Positions 1 through 8,531 of a stretch of DNA of 64,000 nt are shown in pieces. The position numbers and the translations under genes were made by a program. The stretch is from Nonomuraea cavernae (GTDB lineage: Bacteria > Actinomycetota > Actinomycetes > Streptosporangiales > Streptosporangiaceae), in the NCBI RefSeq assembly GCF_014646355.1, contig NZ_BMNH01000008.1, forward strand, positions 111,280-175,279. Direction: 5' to 3'. The notes below the pieces were generated by a model. That model was not told where the DNA came from and ran no database searches. It saw only the letters and a program-made list of their open reading frames with translations. Numbering within the stretch: the stretch's first letter is position 1; the number at the start of each line of letters is the position of its first letter.

Positions 1-49
1 ACTCGCTCGGCGTACCAGAAAACGGTCTCGCCCGACCCGGATCGACTCC

Positions 50-616
50 GTGCTGGGCTACGCCGCTCTCGGTTGGCCGGTGGTGCCCGGTGCTCACCCC
101 CTGCGGCACGGCTCCCGCGCGTGTTCCTGTGACCGGCTCGGCTGTCCCGACCCCGGCGCGCATCCCGTCTCGCCCGCCTGGCACGTACAGGCCACGACGG
201 ACCCCACGCAGCTGACCCGCTGGTGGCAGCGCGAGCCCGAGGCCAATGTGATCCTGCCCACCGGGCGGGTGTTCGACGTGTTCGACGTACCCCTTCCGAC
301 GGGCCTCGCGGCCCTGACCCGCATCGACGCGGACGAAGCGCACTCGGGCCCGGTCGCCGCCAACGGCGACCGGGTCCTGTTCTATGTGGCCACCCGTGGC
401 AATCCCGAGGACGAGGACGAGTGGTGGTCCTGCCAGCTCGACTGCGATCCGGCCACCATCGACGACACACCGGGGCTGCGCTGGCACTGCCGCGACAGCT
501 ACGTCCTCGCCCCGCCCTCCACGCTGCCCACCGGCCAGCCCGTCTCCTGGCTGCGCCCGCCCGACGGCCGGCCGCTGCCCGACCCGCTGCGCATCCTGGA
601 CGTGCTCGCCGACTAG
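50..616 (+). CDS. Bifunctional DNA primase/polymerase N-terminal (Prim-Pol-like) protein
   Basis: The product (188 aa from the GTG at 50) resembles the Prim-Pol N-terminal domain common in actinomycetes. It opens with a GWPVVPG segment, followed by a C-S-C...C cluster with GAHP (residues 25-38), a TTDP...WW segment and NVILPTG (residues 67-73), which match the conserved order of that family. Only about 190 residues are present, so it is the small chromosomal form and not a plasmid replicase. The frame stays open upstream to the window edge, so the true start may lie outside. hemL follows 49 bp downstream on the same strand. Family membership is inferred from motif order; a primase activity is not shown. 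Confidence 0.7.
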   Translation: MLGYAALGWPVVPGAHPLRHGSRACSCDRLGCPDPGAHPVSPAWHVQATTDPTQLTRWWQREPEANVILPTGRVFDVFDVPLPTGLAALTRIDADEAHSGPVAANGDRVLFYVATRGNPEDEDEWWSCQLDCDPATIDDTPGLRWHCRDSYVLAPPSTLPTGQPVSWLRPPDGRPLPDPLRILDVLAD

Positions 617-665
617 CGCCTTTCCGGCGGAAGGCGGCACGGCGGTTGCCGACTAATCTGGACGC

Positions 666-1955
666 GTGAGCCGTACAGAGAAGTCCGAGGACCTGTTCGC
701 CCGCGCCCGCGCCATCGTGCCGGGAGGCGTCAACTCACCCGTCCGCGCGTTCGGCGCGGTGGGCGGCACCCCGCGGTTCATGGCCGCCGGTCAGGGGCCC
801 TACATCACCGATGTCGACGGCAACCGCTACGTCGACCTGGTCTGCTCGTGGGGGCCGATGATCCTCGGTCACCGTCATCCCGCGGTCGTCGAGGCCGTCG
901 CCCGGGCGGCGTCCCACGGGTTCGGCTACGGCACGGCCACGCCGGGCGAGGTGGAGCTGGCCGAGGAGATCGTGGGCCGGGTGGCGCCCGTCGAGAAGCT
1001 CCGCCTGGTCAGCTCGGGCACCGAGGCGACCATGAGCGCGGTGCGCCTGGCCCGCGGCTTCACCGGCCGATCCAAGATCGTCAAGTTCGCCGGCTGCTAC
1101 CACGGCCACGTCGACGCGCTGCTCGCCTCGGCCGGGTCCGGGGTGGTGACGTTCGGCCTGCCCGACACCCCCGGTGTGACGGGCGCCTCGGCGGCCGACA
1201 CGATCGTGCTGCCCTACAACGACGTGGCGGCGGTCGAGGAGGCGTTCGCCTCGGCCGAGGTCGCCTGCGTCATCACCGAGGCGTGCCCGTCCAACATGGG
1301 GGTGGTGCCGCCCCGCGACGGCTTCAACGCGCGGCTCCGCGAGCTGTGCACGGCCAACGGAGCGTTGCTGATCGTTGACGAGGTGCTGACGGGCTTCCGG
1401 GTCTCGCCCGCCGGTTGGTACGGCCTCGACCCCGTCGACGCCGACCTGGTGACGTTCGGCAAGGTGATGGGCGGGGGGCTGCCGGCGGCGGCCTTCGGCG
1501 GGCGGGCCGAGGTGATGGCCCACCTCGCGCCCGAGGGCCCCGTCTACCAGGCGGGCACGCTGTCGGGCAACCCGCTGGCCTGCGCCGCCGGGCTGGCCAC
1601 GCTGCGCGCGCTCGACGCCGACGCCTACGCCAGGGTGGACGCGGCGGCGCTGGCGGTCGGCCAGGCCGCCTCCGAGGCGCTCGCGGCGGCAGGGGTCCCC
1701 CACCGGCTGCAGCGGGCGGGCAACCTGTTCTCGATCTTCTTCACCGAGGACGAGGTGACCGACTTCGCCGGGGCCCAGACGCAGAACACCGCGGCGTTCC
1801 GGGCGTTCTTCCACGCGATGCTCGACCAGGGGGTCTACCTGCCGCCGTCGGCCTACGAGGCGTGGTTCCTGTCGGCGTCCCACGACGACGAGGCGCTGAC
1901 CCGGGTGGCCGAGGCGCTGCCGTCCGCCGCCAAGGCCGCCGCCTCGGTCCGCTGA
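666..1955 (+). CDS. hemL: Glutamate-1-semialdehyde 2,1-aminomutase
   Basis: HemL is a PLP enzyme that converts glutamate-1-semialdehyde to 5-aminolevulinate in the C5 route to tetrapyrroles. The 429-aa length is typical. The N-terminus has the characteristic [11 protein letters not shown] block, and the PLP-binding lysine is K266 in TFGKVMGGG. The GTG start at 666 gives the standard N-terminus beginning [10 protein letters not shown]. The 3' end overlaps the tail of the convergent EamA gene by about 100 bp. It sits within 4 kb of cytochrome c maturation genes, which consume haem, though no shared transcription is evident. Confidence 0.97.
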   Translation: MSRTEKSEDLFARARAIVPGGVNSPVRAFGAVGGTPRFMAAGQGPYITDVDGNRYVDLVCSWGPMILGHRHPAVVEAVARAASHGFGYGTATPGEVELAEEIVGRVAPVEKLRLVSSGTEATMSAVRLARGFTGRSKIVKFAGCYHGHVDALLASAGSGVVTFGLPDTPGVTGASAADTIVLPYNDVAAVEEAFASAEVACVITEACPSNMGVVPPRDGFNARLRELCTANGALLIVDEVLTGFRVSPAGWYGLDPVDADLVTFGKVMGGGLPAAAFGGRAEVMAHLAPEGPVYQAGTLSGNPLACAAGLATLRALDADAYARVDAAALAVGQAASEALAAAGVPHRLQRAGNLFSIFFTEDEVTDFAGAQTQNTAAFRAFFHAMLDQGVYLPPSAYEAWFLSASHDDEALTRVAEALPSAAKAAASVR

Positions 1956-2794
1956 GCCCTGCCGCGGGTGCCGGCCCACAGCACTCCTGACACGATGAGG
2001 GCTCCCGCGACGAGGCTGACCCAGGAGATCGGCTCACCGGTCACCAGGGCCGCCGAGGAGATGCCGAAGACCGGCACCAGCAGCGTGTACGGCGCCACGG
2101 TCGAGGCGTCGTACCTGCGGAGCAGCCAGCCCCACACCCCGAACCCACCGAGGGTCGAGACGAAGGCCACGTACCCGAGCGACAGCCAGCCCTCCACCGG
2201 GGCGACCAGCGAGGGCGGGCCCTCCACCAGCAACGACATCGCCAGGAGCGGCGGCGCCGACAGGGCGCTCACCCACACCATGAACCGCAGCGAGTCGGGC
2301 GGGGCGGCCTTGCGCTGCAGCACGTTGCCGAGCCCCCACGCCGCCGCCGCGGCCACGCACAGGGCGAAGGCGCCCACGGGGCCTGACAGGCCGAAGTCGT
2401 AGGCGACCAGGGCCAGGCCGGCGAAGGCGACGGCCAGGCCGGTCACCCGGCGCGCGCCGAGCCGTTCGCCCAGCAGTGTCACCGCGAACAGCGCGGTGAA
2501 CAGGGCCTGCACCTGCAGGACGAGCGAGGTGAGCCCGGCGGGCATGCCGGCCCGCATGGCGATGAGCAGCAGGCCGAACTGTCCCGCGCCGAGTGTGGCC
2601 GCCACCCCCACGACCCACCGCCACGGTACGGGCGGCCGCCCCACGAACAGCAGGGCGGGGAAGGCGGCCAGGGCGAACCTGAATCCCGCGTACTGCAGGG
2701 GTTGGAAGTGGCGCAAACCCACTTCCATCACCACGAAGTTAAAGCCCCACACGGCCGCCAGCCCGATGGCCAGCGCCAGGTGACGCGGACTCAC
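1853..2794 (-). CDS. EamA/DMT-family transporter
   Basis: A 313-aa integral membrane protein with about ten hydrophobic segments in two EamA halves, typical of drug/metabolite transporters that export amino acids or other metabolites. Its N-terminus has the family's AAVWGFNFV motif in the first helix, and a GERLG motif ends the first half. The hydrophilic last 30-40 residues are poorly conserved in style and are encoded antisense to the end of hemL. The GTG start (2792-2794) overlaps the stop of an upstream 37-aa ORF, implying translational coupling. The divergent LysR gene is the likely regulator. The substrate cannot be read from the sequence. Confidence 0.9.
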   Translation of the reverse strand: MSPRHLALAIGLAAVWGFNFVVMEVGLRHFQPLQYAGFRFALAAFPALLFVGRPPVPWRWVVGVAATLGAGQFGLLLIAMRAGMPAGLTSLVLQVQALFTALFAVTLLGERLGARRVTGLAVAFAGLALVAYDFGLSGPVGAFALCVAAAAAWGLGNVLQRKAAPPDSLRFMVWVSALSAPPLLAMSLLVEGPPSLVAPVEGWLSLGYVAFVSTLGGFGVWGWLLRRYDASTVAPYTLLVPVFGISSAALVTGEPISWVSLVAGALIVSGVLWAGTRGRAQRTEAAALAADGSASATRVSASSSWDADRNHAS

Positions 2795-2904
2795 GCAGCG
2801 CGCGTCTTCTGGCGACGGACGCGGATGTCGCGAGCCTGCTCGGCCAGCGTCTTGAGGTAGGAGACGGAGGAGGACTGCTGCTGCTTCGGCTTAATGTTTC
2901 GCAT
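2791..2904 (-). CDS. Small basic ORF (37 aa) coupled to the EamA gene
   Basis: An ATG-started 37-codon frame reads from 2904 to the TGA at 2793-2791. That stop overlaps the GTG of the EamA gene as GTGA. The peptide begins MRNIKPKQQQ, is rich in Gln/Ser and then Arg/Lys, and ends RRQKTRAA. It is the first frame of a transcript leaving the LysR/EamA intergenic region. It may be a leader peptide that controls EamA translation or a small protein in its own right. I recognise no family; the overlap and position are the support. Confidence 0.5.
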   Translation of the reverse strand: MRNIKPKQQQSSSVSYLKTLAEQARDIRVRRQKTRAA

Positions 2905-2977
2905 GCATATATTTTCGTCCGCTACAGAGTTGAGGACAAGCGAGACTTTCTACGCTTAACCCTTTAGGCTGGCTTAC
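2905..2977. promoter_or_regulatory. Divergent promoter region, EamA operon / LysR gene
   Basis: This 73-bp gap separates the divergent starts of the EamA operon and the LysR gene. It holds an AT-rich block (2905-2914) directly before the small ORF, unusual in this GC-rich window, and a TTAACCCTTTA stretch close to the LysR ATG. LysR regulators normally bind such shared gaps. I cannot assign exact -10/-35 boxes or a T-N11-A site with confidence. Confidence 0.45.
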
Positions 2978-3898
2978 ATGTTGGACCTGAACCGGCTCAA
3001 GGCCCTTCACGCCGTGCACGTCTACGGCTCGGTGGGGGCCGCGGCCGACGCGCTCATGGTCACCCCGTCGGCCGTGTCGCAGCAGATCGCCAAGCTGGAG
3101 CGTGAGACCGGAGCCCGGCTGATGGAGCGCAACGGCCGCGGTGTCCGGCTCACCGACGCCGCCGGGCTGCTCGCCGAGCACGCCGAGCGCATCCTGGCGC
3201 TGGTCGAGACCGCCGAGGCCGACTTCGAGGCACTGCGCGGCCAGGTCGTGGGCCGGCTGAGCGTGGGCGCGTTCCCGACCGCCGCGCGCGGGCTGCTGCC
3301 CAGTGCGGTGGCCAGGCTCAAGGAGCGCCATCCCGACCTGCTGCTCCAGCTCGACGAGCGCGAGCCCGAGCGGGTGACGCGCGAGGTGGCCAGGGGCGAG
3401 CTCGACCTGGGCGTGGTCCAGGACTGGCTGAACCGGCCGATCGCGCTGCCCGACGGGCTCTCGCGGTCGACGCTGCTCGACGACGTCGCCGACGTCGTGC
3501 TGCCCGCGTCGCACCCACTGGCGGGCCGCAAGGAGATCGAGCTGGCCGAGCTGCACGGGGAGCGCTGGATCAGCTCCAGGCCCGGCACCGTCTGCCACGA
3601 CTGGCTGGTCTTCACGCTGCGCAACGCCGAGCTCGAACCCGAGATCCACTGCAGAGCCGACGAGTATCCCACCCAGATGGCGCTGGTCGCCGCCGGCCTG
3701 GGCTGCGCGATCGTGCCGAGGCTGGGGCGCGACTGCGTGCCCGACGGCGTGTGCATCGTGCCCATCCGGCCCAGGCAGTCGCGCCGCATCTACACGATCT
3801 GGCGCACCGACGCCGCCCGCCGCCCCGCGATCAGGGCCGCGATCGAGGCGCTCGCCGAGGTCAGCCGCACCCATGAGAACGCCTGGGCGGTCAGCTGA
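2978..3898 (+). CDS. LysR-family transcriptional regulator
   Basis: A 306-aa LTTR. The N-terminal winged HTH spans residues 1-60, with the recognition region TPSAVSQQIAKLERETG, followed by a linker helix and the periplasmic-binding-like effector domain (about 90-300). It is divergent from the EamA exporter across 73 bp, the classic layout in which a LysR protein controls its neighbour (compare the ArgP/LysE and YdcZ types). It probably senses the exporter's substrate; this is inference from context. Its last codons lie in the first copy of a three-copy repeat. Confidence 0.95.
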   Translation: MLDLNRLKALHAVHVYGSVGAAADALMVTPSAVSQQIAKLERETGARLMERNGRGVRLTDAAGLLAEHAERILALVETAEADFEALRGQVVGRLSVGAFPTAARGLLPSAVARLKERHPDLLLQLDEREPERVTREVARGELDLGVVQDWLNRPIALPDGLSRSTLLDDVADVVLPASHPLAGRKEIELAELHGERWISSRPGTVCHDWLVFTLRNAELEPEIHCRADEYPTQMALVAAGLGCAIVPRLGRDCVPDGVCIVPIRPRQSRRIYTIWRTDAARRPAIRAAIEALAEVSRTHENAWAVS

Positions 3899-3972
3899 GT
3901 CAGTCGCACCCACGAGAACGCCTGGGCGGTCAGCTGGGTCGGCCGCACGAGAGCGCCTGGGCGGTCAGCTGA
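3866..3972. repeat. Three imperfect tandem repeats across two convergent gene ends
   Basis: Three direct copies begin at about 3866, 3905 and 3944. They share the core GCCTGGGCGGTCAGCTG. The first period is 39 bp and the third copy is shortened by about 3-4 bases. Copy 1 carries the LysR stop codon and copy 3 carries the stop of the opposing EamA gene, so both C-termini are built from this repeat. Local duplication of a gene terminus is the simplest explanation. Confidence 0.85.
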
Positions 3973-4816
3973 GCGCGATCGCCACGATCCCGCCGAGGAT
4001 CACGCCGGCGGCCACCAGCCTGCGCGGCAGGTCGCCCTCGGCCAGCAGCCGGCCGCCGAGCACCACCGCGATCAGCACGCTGACCTCGCGAGCGGGGGCC
4101 ACCACGCTGACCGGCGCCATCGTGAAGGCGAACAACACCAGCAGGTACGACAGGAAGCTGAGCACGCCCGCGCCCACGACCGGCCACCGGTGCTCACGCC
4201 AGGTGGGCAGGATCAGCCCGCGCCTGGCGAACACCACCGGGGCGAGCAGGAGCGCCCGCCCGGCCTCGCCGAGATAGACGAGCATCAGCGGCGCCACCGC
4301 GAAGGCGCTCACCACCTGGGAGTCCCAGATCGTGTAGCCCGCGATCAACACGCCCACCATCAGCCCGAACGCCAGGCCCCTGAGGTCGCCCCGGCCACCG
4401 CCGCTCATCATGAACACGCCCACCCCGACTAAGACGATCCCCGCCACGCCCACCGGACCGGGGCGCTCGCCCAGCGCCAGCACGGCCACCAGGCTCGCCA
4501 GCAGCGGCCCCGTGCCGCGCGCCACCGGGTAGACGACCGACAGATCGCCCTTGCCGTACCCCTTCTGGAGCAGCACGAAGTAGCCGAGGTGGATGATCGT
4601 GCTGACGGCGATCACCCCAAGGTCGCCCAGATCGGGCCGGGCGCCCGTGACCAGCAGGAAGCCCGCGAACAGCGGGGCCCAGACGACCGTGGAGGCGACC
4701 GCGACCAGCCAGACGAACACCACGCCGTCGGCCCGCGCGGCCCGCTTGCTCAGCACGTTCCACGAGGCGTGGGCCACGGCGGCCACGAAGACGAGAAGGA
4801 GAGCCCACGGACTCAC
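3965..4816 (-). CDS. EamA/DMT-family transporter
   Basis: A 283-aa polytopic protein with paired EamA domains. It starts SPWALLLVFVAAVAHASWN, the usual first helix of this subfamily, and has GERPG at the end of the first half. I chose the GTG at 4816 over an in-frame ATG at 4843 because GAGGGAG lies at a good distance before it and the first helix then starts at once. It is convergent with the LysR gene, and its stop lies in the shared tandem repeat. The substrate is unknown. Confidence 0.88.
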   Translation of the reverse strand: MSPWALLLVFVAAVAHASWNVLSKRAARADGVVFVWLVAVASTVVWAPLFAGFLLVTGARPDLGDLGVIAVSTIIHLGYFVLLQKGYGKGDLSVVYPVARGTGPLLASLVAVLALGERPGPVGVAGIVLVGVGVFMMSGGGRGDLRGLAFGLMVGVLIAGYTIWDSQVVSAFAVAPLMLVYLGEAGRALLLAPVVFARRGLILPTWREHRWPVVGAGVLSFLSYLLVLFAFTMAPVSVVAPAREVSVLIAVVLGGRLLAEGDLPRRLVAAGVILGGIVAIALS

Positions 4817-4944
4817 GCGGGCGACTCCCTCGGGACACCGCAAGATCTGATCGAGATGACCTTGACTTTACCGTCCGGCCTTGATCCGGACCAGGGTGCC
4901 CACCCGCCGCGAGCGGTACGTGAACGGATAGGCTGAGGCACACC

Positions 4945-5586
4945 ATGGCTGAAACCACTGTCGTCCACCTGATGCGTCACGGCGAGGTGCACAACCCCGG
5001 CGGCATCCTCTACGGCAGGCTGCCCGGCTACCACCTGTCCGAGACGGGCCGCCTGATGGCCGAGACGGTCGCCAAGGCGGTGGCCGGCCGCGACGTCGTC
5101 GCCCTCTACAGCTCGCCGCTGGAACGGGCCCTGGAGACGGCGGCCCCGCTGGCCGCGACGTTCGGGCTCGAACCCGAGGTGGACGACCGGCTGATCGAGG
5201 CCGGCAACATGCTCGAAGGCCGCATGGTCGGCCAGGGCCTGGCCATCCTGCGCAACCCCCGCAACTACCGCTACTTCTGGAACCCGATGCGGCCCTCGTG
5301 GGGAGAGCCCTATCCGCTGATCATCGAGCGCATGCGGACGATGGTCGACGACGCCCGCAAGGCGGCGCGCGGCCACGAGGCGGTGCTGGTCAGCCACCAG
5401 CTGCCGATCTGGACGATCAGGATGGCGGCCGAGGGACGCCGCAGGTTCGTGCACGATCCGAGGCGCAGGCAGTGCGGGCTGGCCAGCCTCACCACGTTCA
5501 CCTTCGACGGCGACCGCCTGGTCAGCGTCGGCTACAGCGAGCCGGCCGGGTCGCTCAGCCAGGGGCCGACGATCCCCGGGGCCTGA
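4945..5586 (+). CDS. Histidine phosphatase family protein (phosphoglycerate-mutase fold)
   Basis: A 213-aa protein of the RHG superfamily. The catalytic LMRHGEVHNP motif is at residues 8-17, the ALETAAPLA region carries the usual Arg/Glu pattern, and the second catalytic histidine is in LVSHQLPI (about residue 151). In actinobacteria such proteins, often called MSMEG_4193-like, lie next to redox or cytochrome c biogenesis genes, as here. The TlpA-like gene starts 93 bp downstream. The substrate is not evident. Confidence 0.9.
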   Translation: MAETTVVHLMRHGEVHNPGGILYGRLPGYHLSETGRLMAETVAKAVAGRDVVALYSSPLERALETAAPLAATFGLEPEVDDRLIEAGNMLEGRMVGQGLAILRNPRNYRYFWNPMRPSWGEPYPLIIERMRTMVDDARKAARGHEAVLVSHQLPIWTIRMAAEGRRRFVHDPRRRQCGLASLTTFTFDGDRLVSVGYSEPAGSLSQGPTIPGA

Positions 5587-5631
5587 CCGCGAGCGGGGAG
5601 GGCCCCAGCGTGCCGGGCGTCCGGTTCCGCC

Positions 5632-5652
5632 GGTAGAGTTGCAAGCTCTACC
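5632..5652. promoter_or_regulatory. Inverted repeat before the cytochrome c maturation operon
   Basis: GGTAGAG and CTCTACC form perfect 7-bp arms around a 7-nt spacer. They lie just upstream of the AAGGAGA ribosome-binding site (5663-5669) of the TlpA-like gene. It may be an operator or a short leader hairpin. No binding protein can be named. Confidence 0.4.
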
Positions 5653-5678
5653 TCTTGTAGTACAAGGAGATCTTCCCC

Positions 5679-6254
5679 GTGCGCGCGAAGTCCATCTCCC
5701 TCGTCCTCCTGGCAGCGCTCACCGTGAGCGCCGCGGGCTGCGCGGGCAACCAGGGCGGGCAGCCTCAGGCGGGCGACACGCGCTTCGTCGCGGGCGACGG
5801 GAAGATGCAGGTGTTCACCGCGACCGACCGTCAGGCGGCGCCCTCGGTCGAGGGCCCGACGCTCGACGGCGGCACCGCTTCGCTGGCCGCCCACAAGGGC
5901 AAGGTCGTGGTCCTCAACTTCTGGGCGTCCTGGTGCGGGCCATGCCGGGCCGAGGCGCCGGTGCTCAAGGACGTGGCCGCCAAGACCAAGGGCACCGGGG
6001 TCGAGTTCATCGGGGTCGACTTCAAGGACCGCAAGGCCGACGCGCTGGCCTTCGAGCGCACCGAGCAGACCGGCTACCCCAGCATCTTCGACCAGCCGGG
6101 CAAGGTGGCGCTGGCCTTCCAGGGCACGGTGCCGCCCGCGGCCATCCCGTCCACCCTGATCATCGACAAGCAGGGCCGCATCGCCGCCAGGGCGCTCGGC
6201 GCGGTCCGCTATACCGACCTGATGAACACGGTCACCAAGGTGCGCGATGAGTGA
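5679..6254 (+). CDS. TlpA/ResA-like thioredoxin-fold lipoprotein
   Basis: A 191-aa extracytoplasmic thiol-disulfide protein. The N-terminus is a lipoprotein signal with lipobox SAAGC (lipidated C21). The thioredoxin-fold domain has the active-site CGPC (C86-C89) within FWASWCGPCRAEAP and a cis-Pro region near AIPSTLI. It is likely to reduce the haem-binding CXXC of apocytochrome c, with electrons passed by CcdA. The GTG start has a clear AAGGAGA site. The stop overlaps the ccdA start by 8 nt, so this is the first gene of a four-gene operon. Confidence 0.93.
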   Translation: MRAKSISLVLLAALTVSAAGCAGNQGGQPQAGDTRFVAGDGKMQVFTATDRQAAPSVEGPTLDGGTASLAAHKGKVVVLNFWASWCGPCRAEAPVLKDVAAKTKGTGVEFIGVDFKDRKADALAFERTEQTGYPSIFDQPGKVALAFQGTVPPAAIPSTLIIDKQGRIAARALGAVRYTDLMNTVTKVRDE

Positions 6255-6969
6255 CGTCGTGGCCTCCGGCTCGCTGCTGCTGGCCGTGCCCATCGCGGTC
6301 CTCGCCGGGGTCGTGTCGTTCCTCTCGCCGTGCGTGCTGCCGCTCGTGCCCGGTTACCTGTCCTATGTGACGGGCATGAGCGCCGACCCCAGGCGGGGCC
6401 GGCTGGTGCTCGGCACGACGCTGTTCGTGGCCGGATTCGCGGTCGTGTTCGTGCTCAGCGGGGCGCTGTTCGGCGGGCTCGGCTCGGTGATGCTGGGCAA
6501 CGCCGAGATCATCACGCGGGTGCTCGGCGTGCTGACCATCCTGCTCGGGCTGGCCTTCCTCGGCGTGCTGCCCGGGCTGATGCGCGACGTGCGCATCCAC
6601 CGGGTGCCCTCGGCGGGGCTGGCCGGGGCGCCGCTGCTCGGCGTGGTGTTCGGCCTGGGCTGGACCCCGTGCATCGGGCCCACGCTGGCGGTCGTGCTCA
6701 CGCTCGGGCTCAACGAGGGGAGCGCCTCCAGGGGAGCGCTGCTCGCCGTGGCCTACTCGCTCGGGCTCGGGCTGCCCTTCGTGATCGCCGCCTTCGCCTA
6801 CAGCAGGGCGTTGCGTACGTTCCGGGCGGTCCGGCGGCACTCCCGCCTGATCACCAGGATCGGCGGCGGGATGATGGTGGCCGTGGGCGTCATGCTCGTG
6901 ACCGGCCTGTGGGGAGAGATCATCGCGACCATGCAGGGGCTCATCGGCACGTTCAGGCCGGTGATCTGA
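6247..6969 (+). CDS. ccdA: Cytochrome c biogenesis protein CcdA
   Basis: A 240-aa membrane protein with six predicted helices. It moves reducing equivalents from cytoplasmic thioredoxin to extracytoplasmic thiol proteins. The two functional cysteines are visible in FLSPCVLPLVPGYL (helix 1) and GWTPCIGPTL (helix 4). It overlaps the TlpA-like gene by 8 nt and meets resB as TGATG, so translation is coupled along the operon. Confidence 0.96.
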   Translation: MSDVVASGSLLLAVPIAVLAGVVSFLSPCVLPLVPGYLSYVTGMSADPRRGRLVLGTTLFVAGFAVVFVLSGALFGGLGSVMLGNAEIITRVLGVLTILLGLAFLGVLPGLMRDVRIHRVPSAGLAGAPLLGVVFGLGWTPCIGPTLAVVLTLGLNEGSASRGALLAVAYSLGLGLPFVIAAFAYSRALRTFRAVRRHSRLITRIGGGMMVAVGVMLVTGLWGEIIATMQGLIGTFRPVI

Positions 6970-8531
6970 TGAGCGTCGACGAGTTGGAGCGGAAGCAGGC
7001 GGCCAAGGGGCCGGTCGGGCTCGGGGGCATGGGCTGGCTGCGCTGGACGTGGCGCACGCTCACCTCGATGAAGACGGCGCTGATCCTGCTCTTCCTGTTC
7101 GCTCTGGCGTCGGTGCCCGGCTCGCTGGTGCCGCAGCGCGGGGTCGACCCCGACAAGGTGGCGCAGCTCTACGAGAACGACCCGACGCTGGCCGAGTGGT
7201 ACGACCGGTTCCAGCTCTTCGACGTCTTCACCTCGGTCTGGTTCGCCGCCATCTACCTGCTGCTGTTCACCTCGCTGATCGGCTGCATCATCCCGCGCAC
7301 CTCGACCTACCTGCGCGAGCTGCGCCGCCGCCCGCCGGCCGCGCCGCGCAACCTGTCGCGGCTGCCGCACTCGGCCGCCTTCTCCGGCGACCTGACGGTC
7401 GAGGAGGCCGCCAGGCGGCTGCGCCGGCGGCGCTTCCGGGTCGACACCGGCGACGGGTGGGTGTCCGCCGAGAAGGGCTACCTGCGCGAGACCGGCAACC
7501 TGGTCTTCCACATCTCGCTGCTCGGCCTGCTGGTCGCCGTGGGCTTCGGCTCCCTGTACGGCTACCGCGGCAACGTCCTGGTCGTCGAGGGCGACGGCTT
7601 CGCCAACACCGTGGCCGCCTACGACCGGTTCATTCCCGGCAGCCAGGTGTCCGCCGAGTCGCTGGAGCCGTTCGCGTTCCAGTTGACCGACTTCCAGGCC
7701 ACCTACCAGGTCGAGGGCGAGAAGAAGGGGCAGGAGCTCGACTACTCCGCCTTCCTCCGGGTCAACGACGCGCCCGGGGCGGCCGAGCGGCCCTACGAGC
7801 TCAAGGTCAACGAGCCACTGGAGATCAACGGCACGCAGACCTACCTGATCGGTCACGGCTACGCGCCCGTGTTCCGGGTGACCGACGGCAAGGGCGAGGT
7901 GGCCTACGAGGGGCCGGTGCCGTGCCTCATCGAGGACAAGCCCACGTACACCTCCGGGTGCGTGGTCAAGGCGCCCGACGCCCAGCCCCAGCAGCTCGGG
8001 TTCCTGCTGCGGTTCCTGCCGACGAGCGTCCCGCTGGTCGACGGCTCCTACGCCTCCGCCTTCCCGGGCGCGATCCAGCCGGAGGTGCAGGTCCTCGGGG
8101 CCTTCTCCGGCGACCTGGGGATGCGCTCGGGCAAGCCGCAGTCCGTCTACGAGCTCGCGCCGCCCGAGGCCATGAGCAAGCTCACCCCGCTGCTCATGGG
8201 CACCGCGGTGCCCAAGCCGCTCGCCGTCGGCCAGTCGGTCGACCTGCCGCAGGGGGCGGGCAAGCTGGAGTTCACCGGCGTCAAGGAGTGGATCACGCTC
8301 CAGATCGCCTACGATCCGGGCCGGGTGCCCGCCCTGGTCTTCGCCGCGCTCGCCACCGTCTCCATCGCGCTCTCGCTGACCATCCGGCGCCGCCGGGTCT
8401 GGGTGCGGGTCAAGGACGGCACGGTCGAGGTGGGCGGCCTGACCCGCACCGAGGGCTCCGCGGCGGGCTTCGCCGAGGAGTTCGACGACATCGTGAAGGT
8501 CCTATCAGCAGGAGACAAGGATGCCCGCTGA
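6969..8531 (+). CDS. resB: Cytochrome c biogenesis protein ResB
   Basis: A 520-aa protein of the System II haem delivery and ligation complex. Three hydrophobic segments lie in the first 190 residues (around 33-55, 90-110 and 175-195). A large extracytoplasmic domain with YRGNVLVVEGD and a final helix near residue 455 follow. The frame is open far upstream, but the ATG at 6969, which forms TGATG with the ccdA stop, gives the normal N-terminus. It overlaps ccsB by 11 nt. ResB pairs with CcsB/ResC. Confidence 0.95.
   Translation: MSVDELERKQAAKGPVGLGGMGWLRWTWRTLTSMKTALILLFLFALASVPGSLVPQRGVDPDKVAQLYENDPTLAEWYDRFQLFDVFTSVWFAAIYLLLFTSLIGCIIPRTSTYLRELRRRPPAAPRNLSRLPHSAAFSGDLTVEEAARRLRRRRFRVDTGDGWVSAEKGYLRETGNLVFHISLLGLLVAVGFGSLYGYRGNVLVVEGDGFANTVAAYDRFIPGSQVSAESLEPFAFQLTDFQATYQVEGEKKGQELDYSAFLRVNDAPGAAERPYELKVNEPLEINGTQTYLIGHGYAPVFRVTDGKGEVAYEGPVPCLIEDKPTYTSGCVVKAPDAQPQQLGFLLRFLPTSVPLVDGSYASAFPGAIQPEVQVLGAFSGDLGMRSGKPQSVYELAPPEAMSKLTPLLMGTAVPKPLAVGQSVDLPQGAGKLEFTGVKEWITLQIAYDPGRVPALVFAALATVSIALSLTIRRRRVWVRVKDGTVEVGGLTRTEGSAAGFAEEFDDIVKVLSAGDKDAR

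Noticed and set aside
6330..6968. N-terminal extension of resB to 6330
   Set aside because: The extension is the out-of-frame reading of ccdA. The ATG at 6969 forms TGATG with the ccdA stop and gives the normal ResB start.
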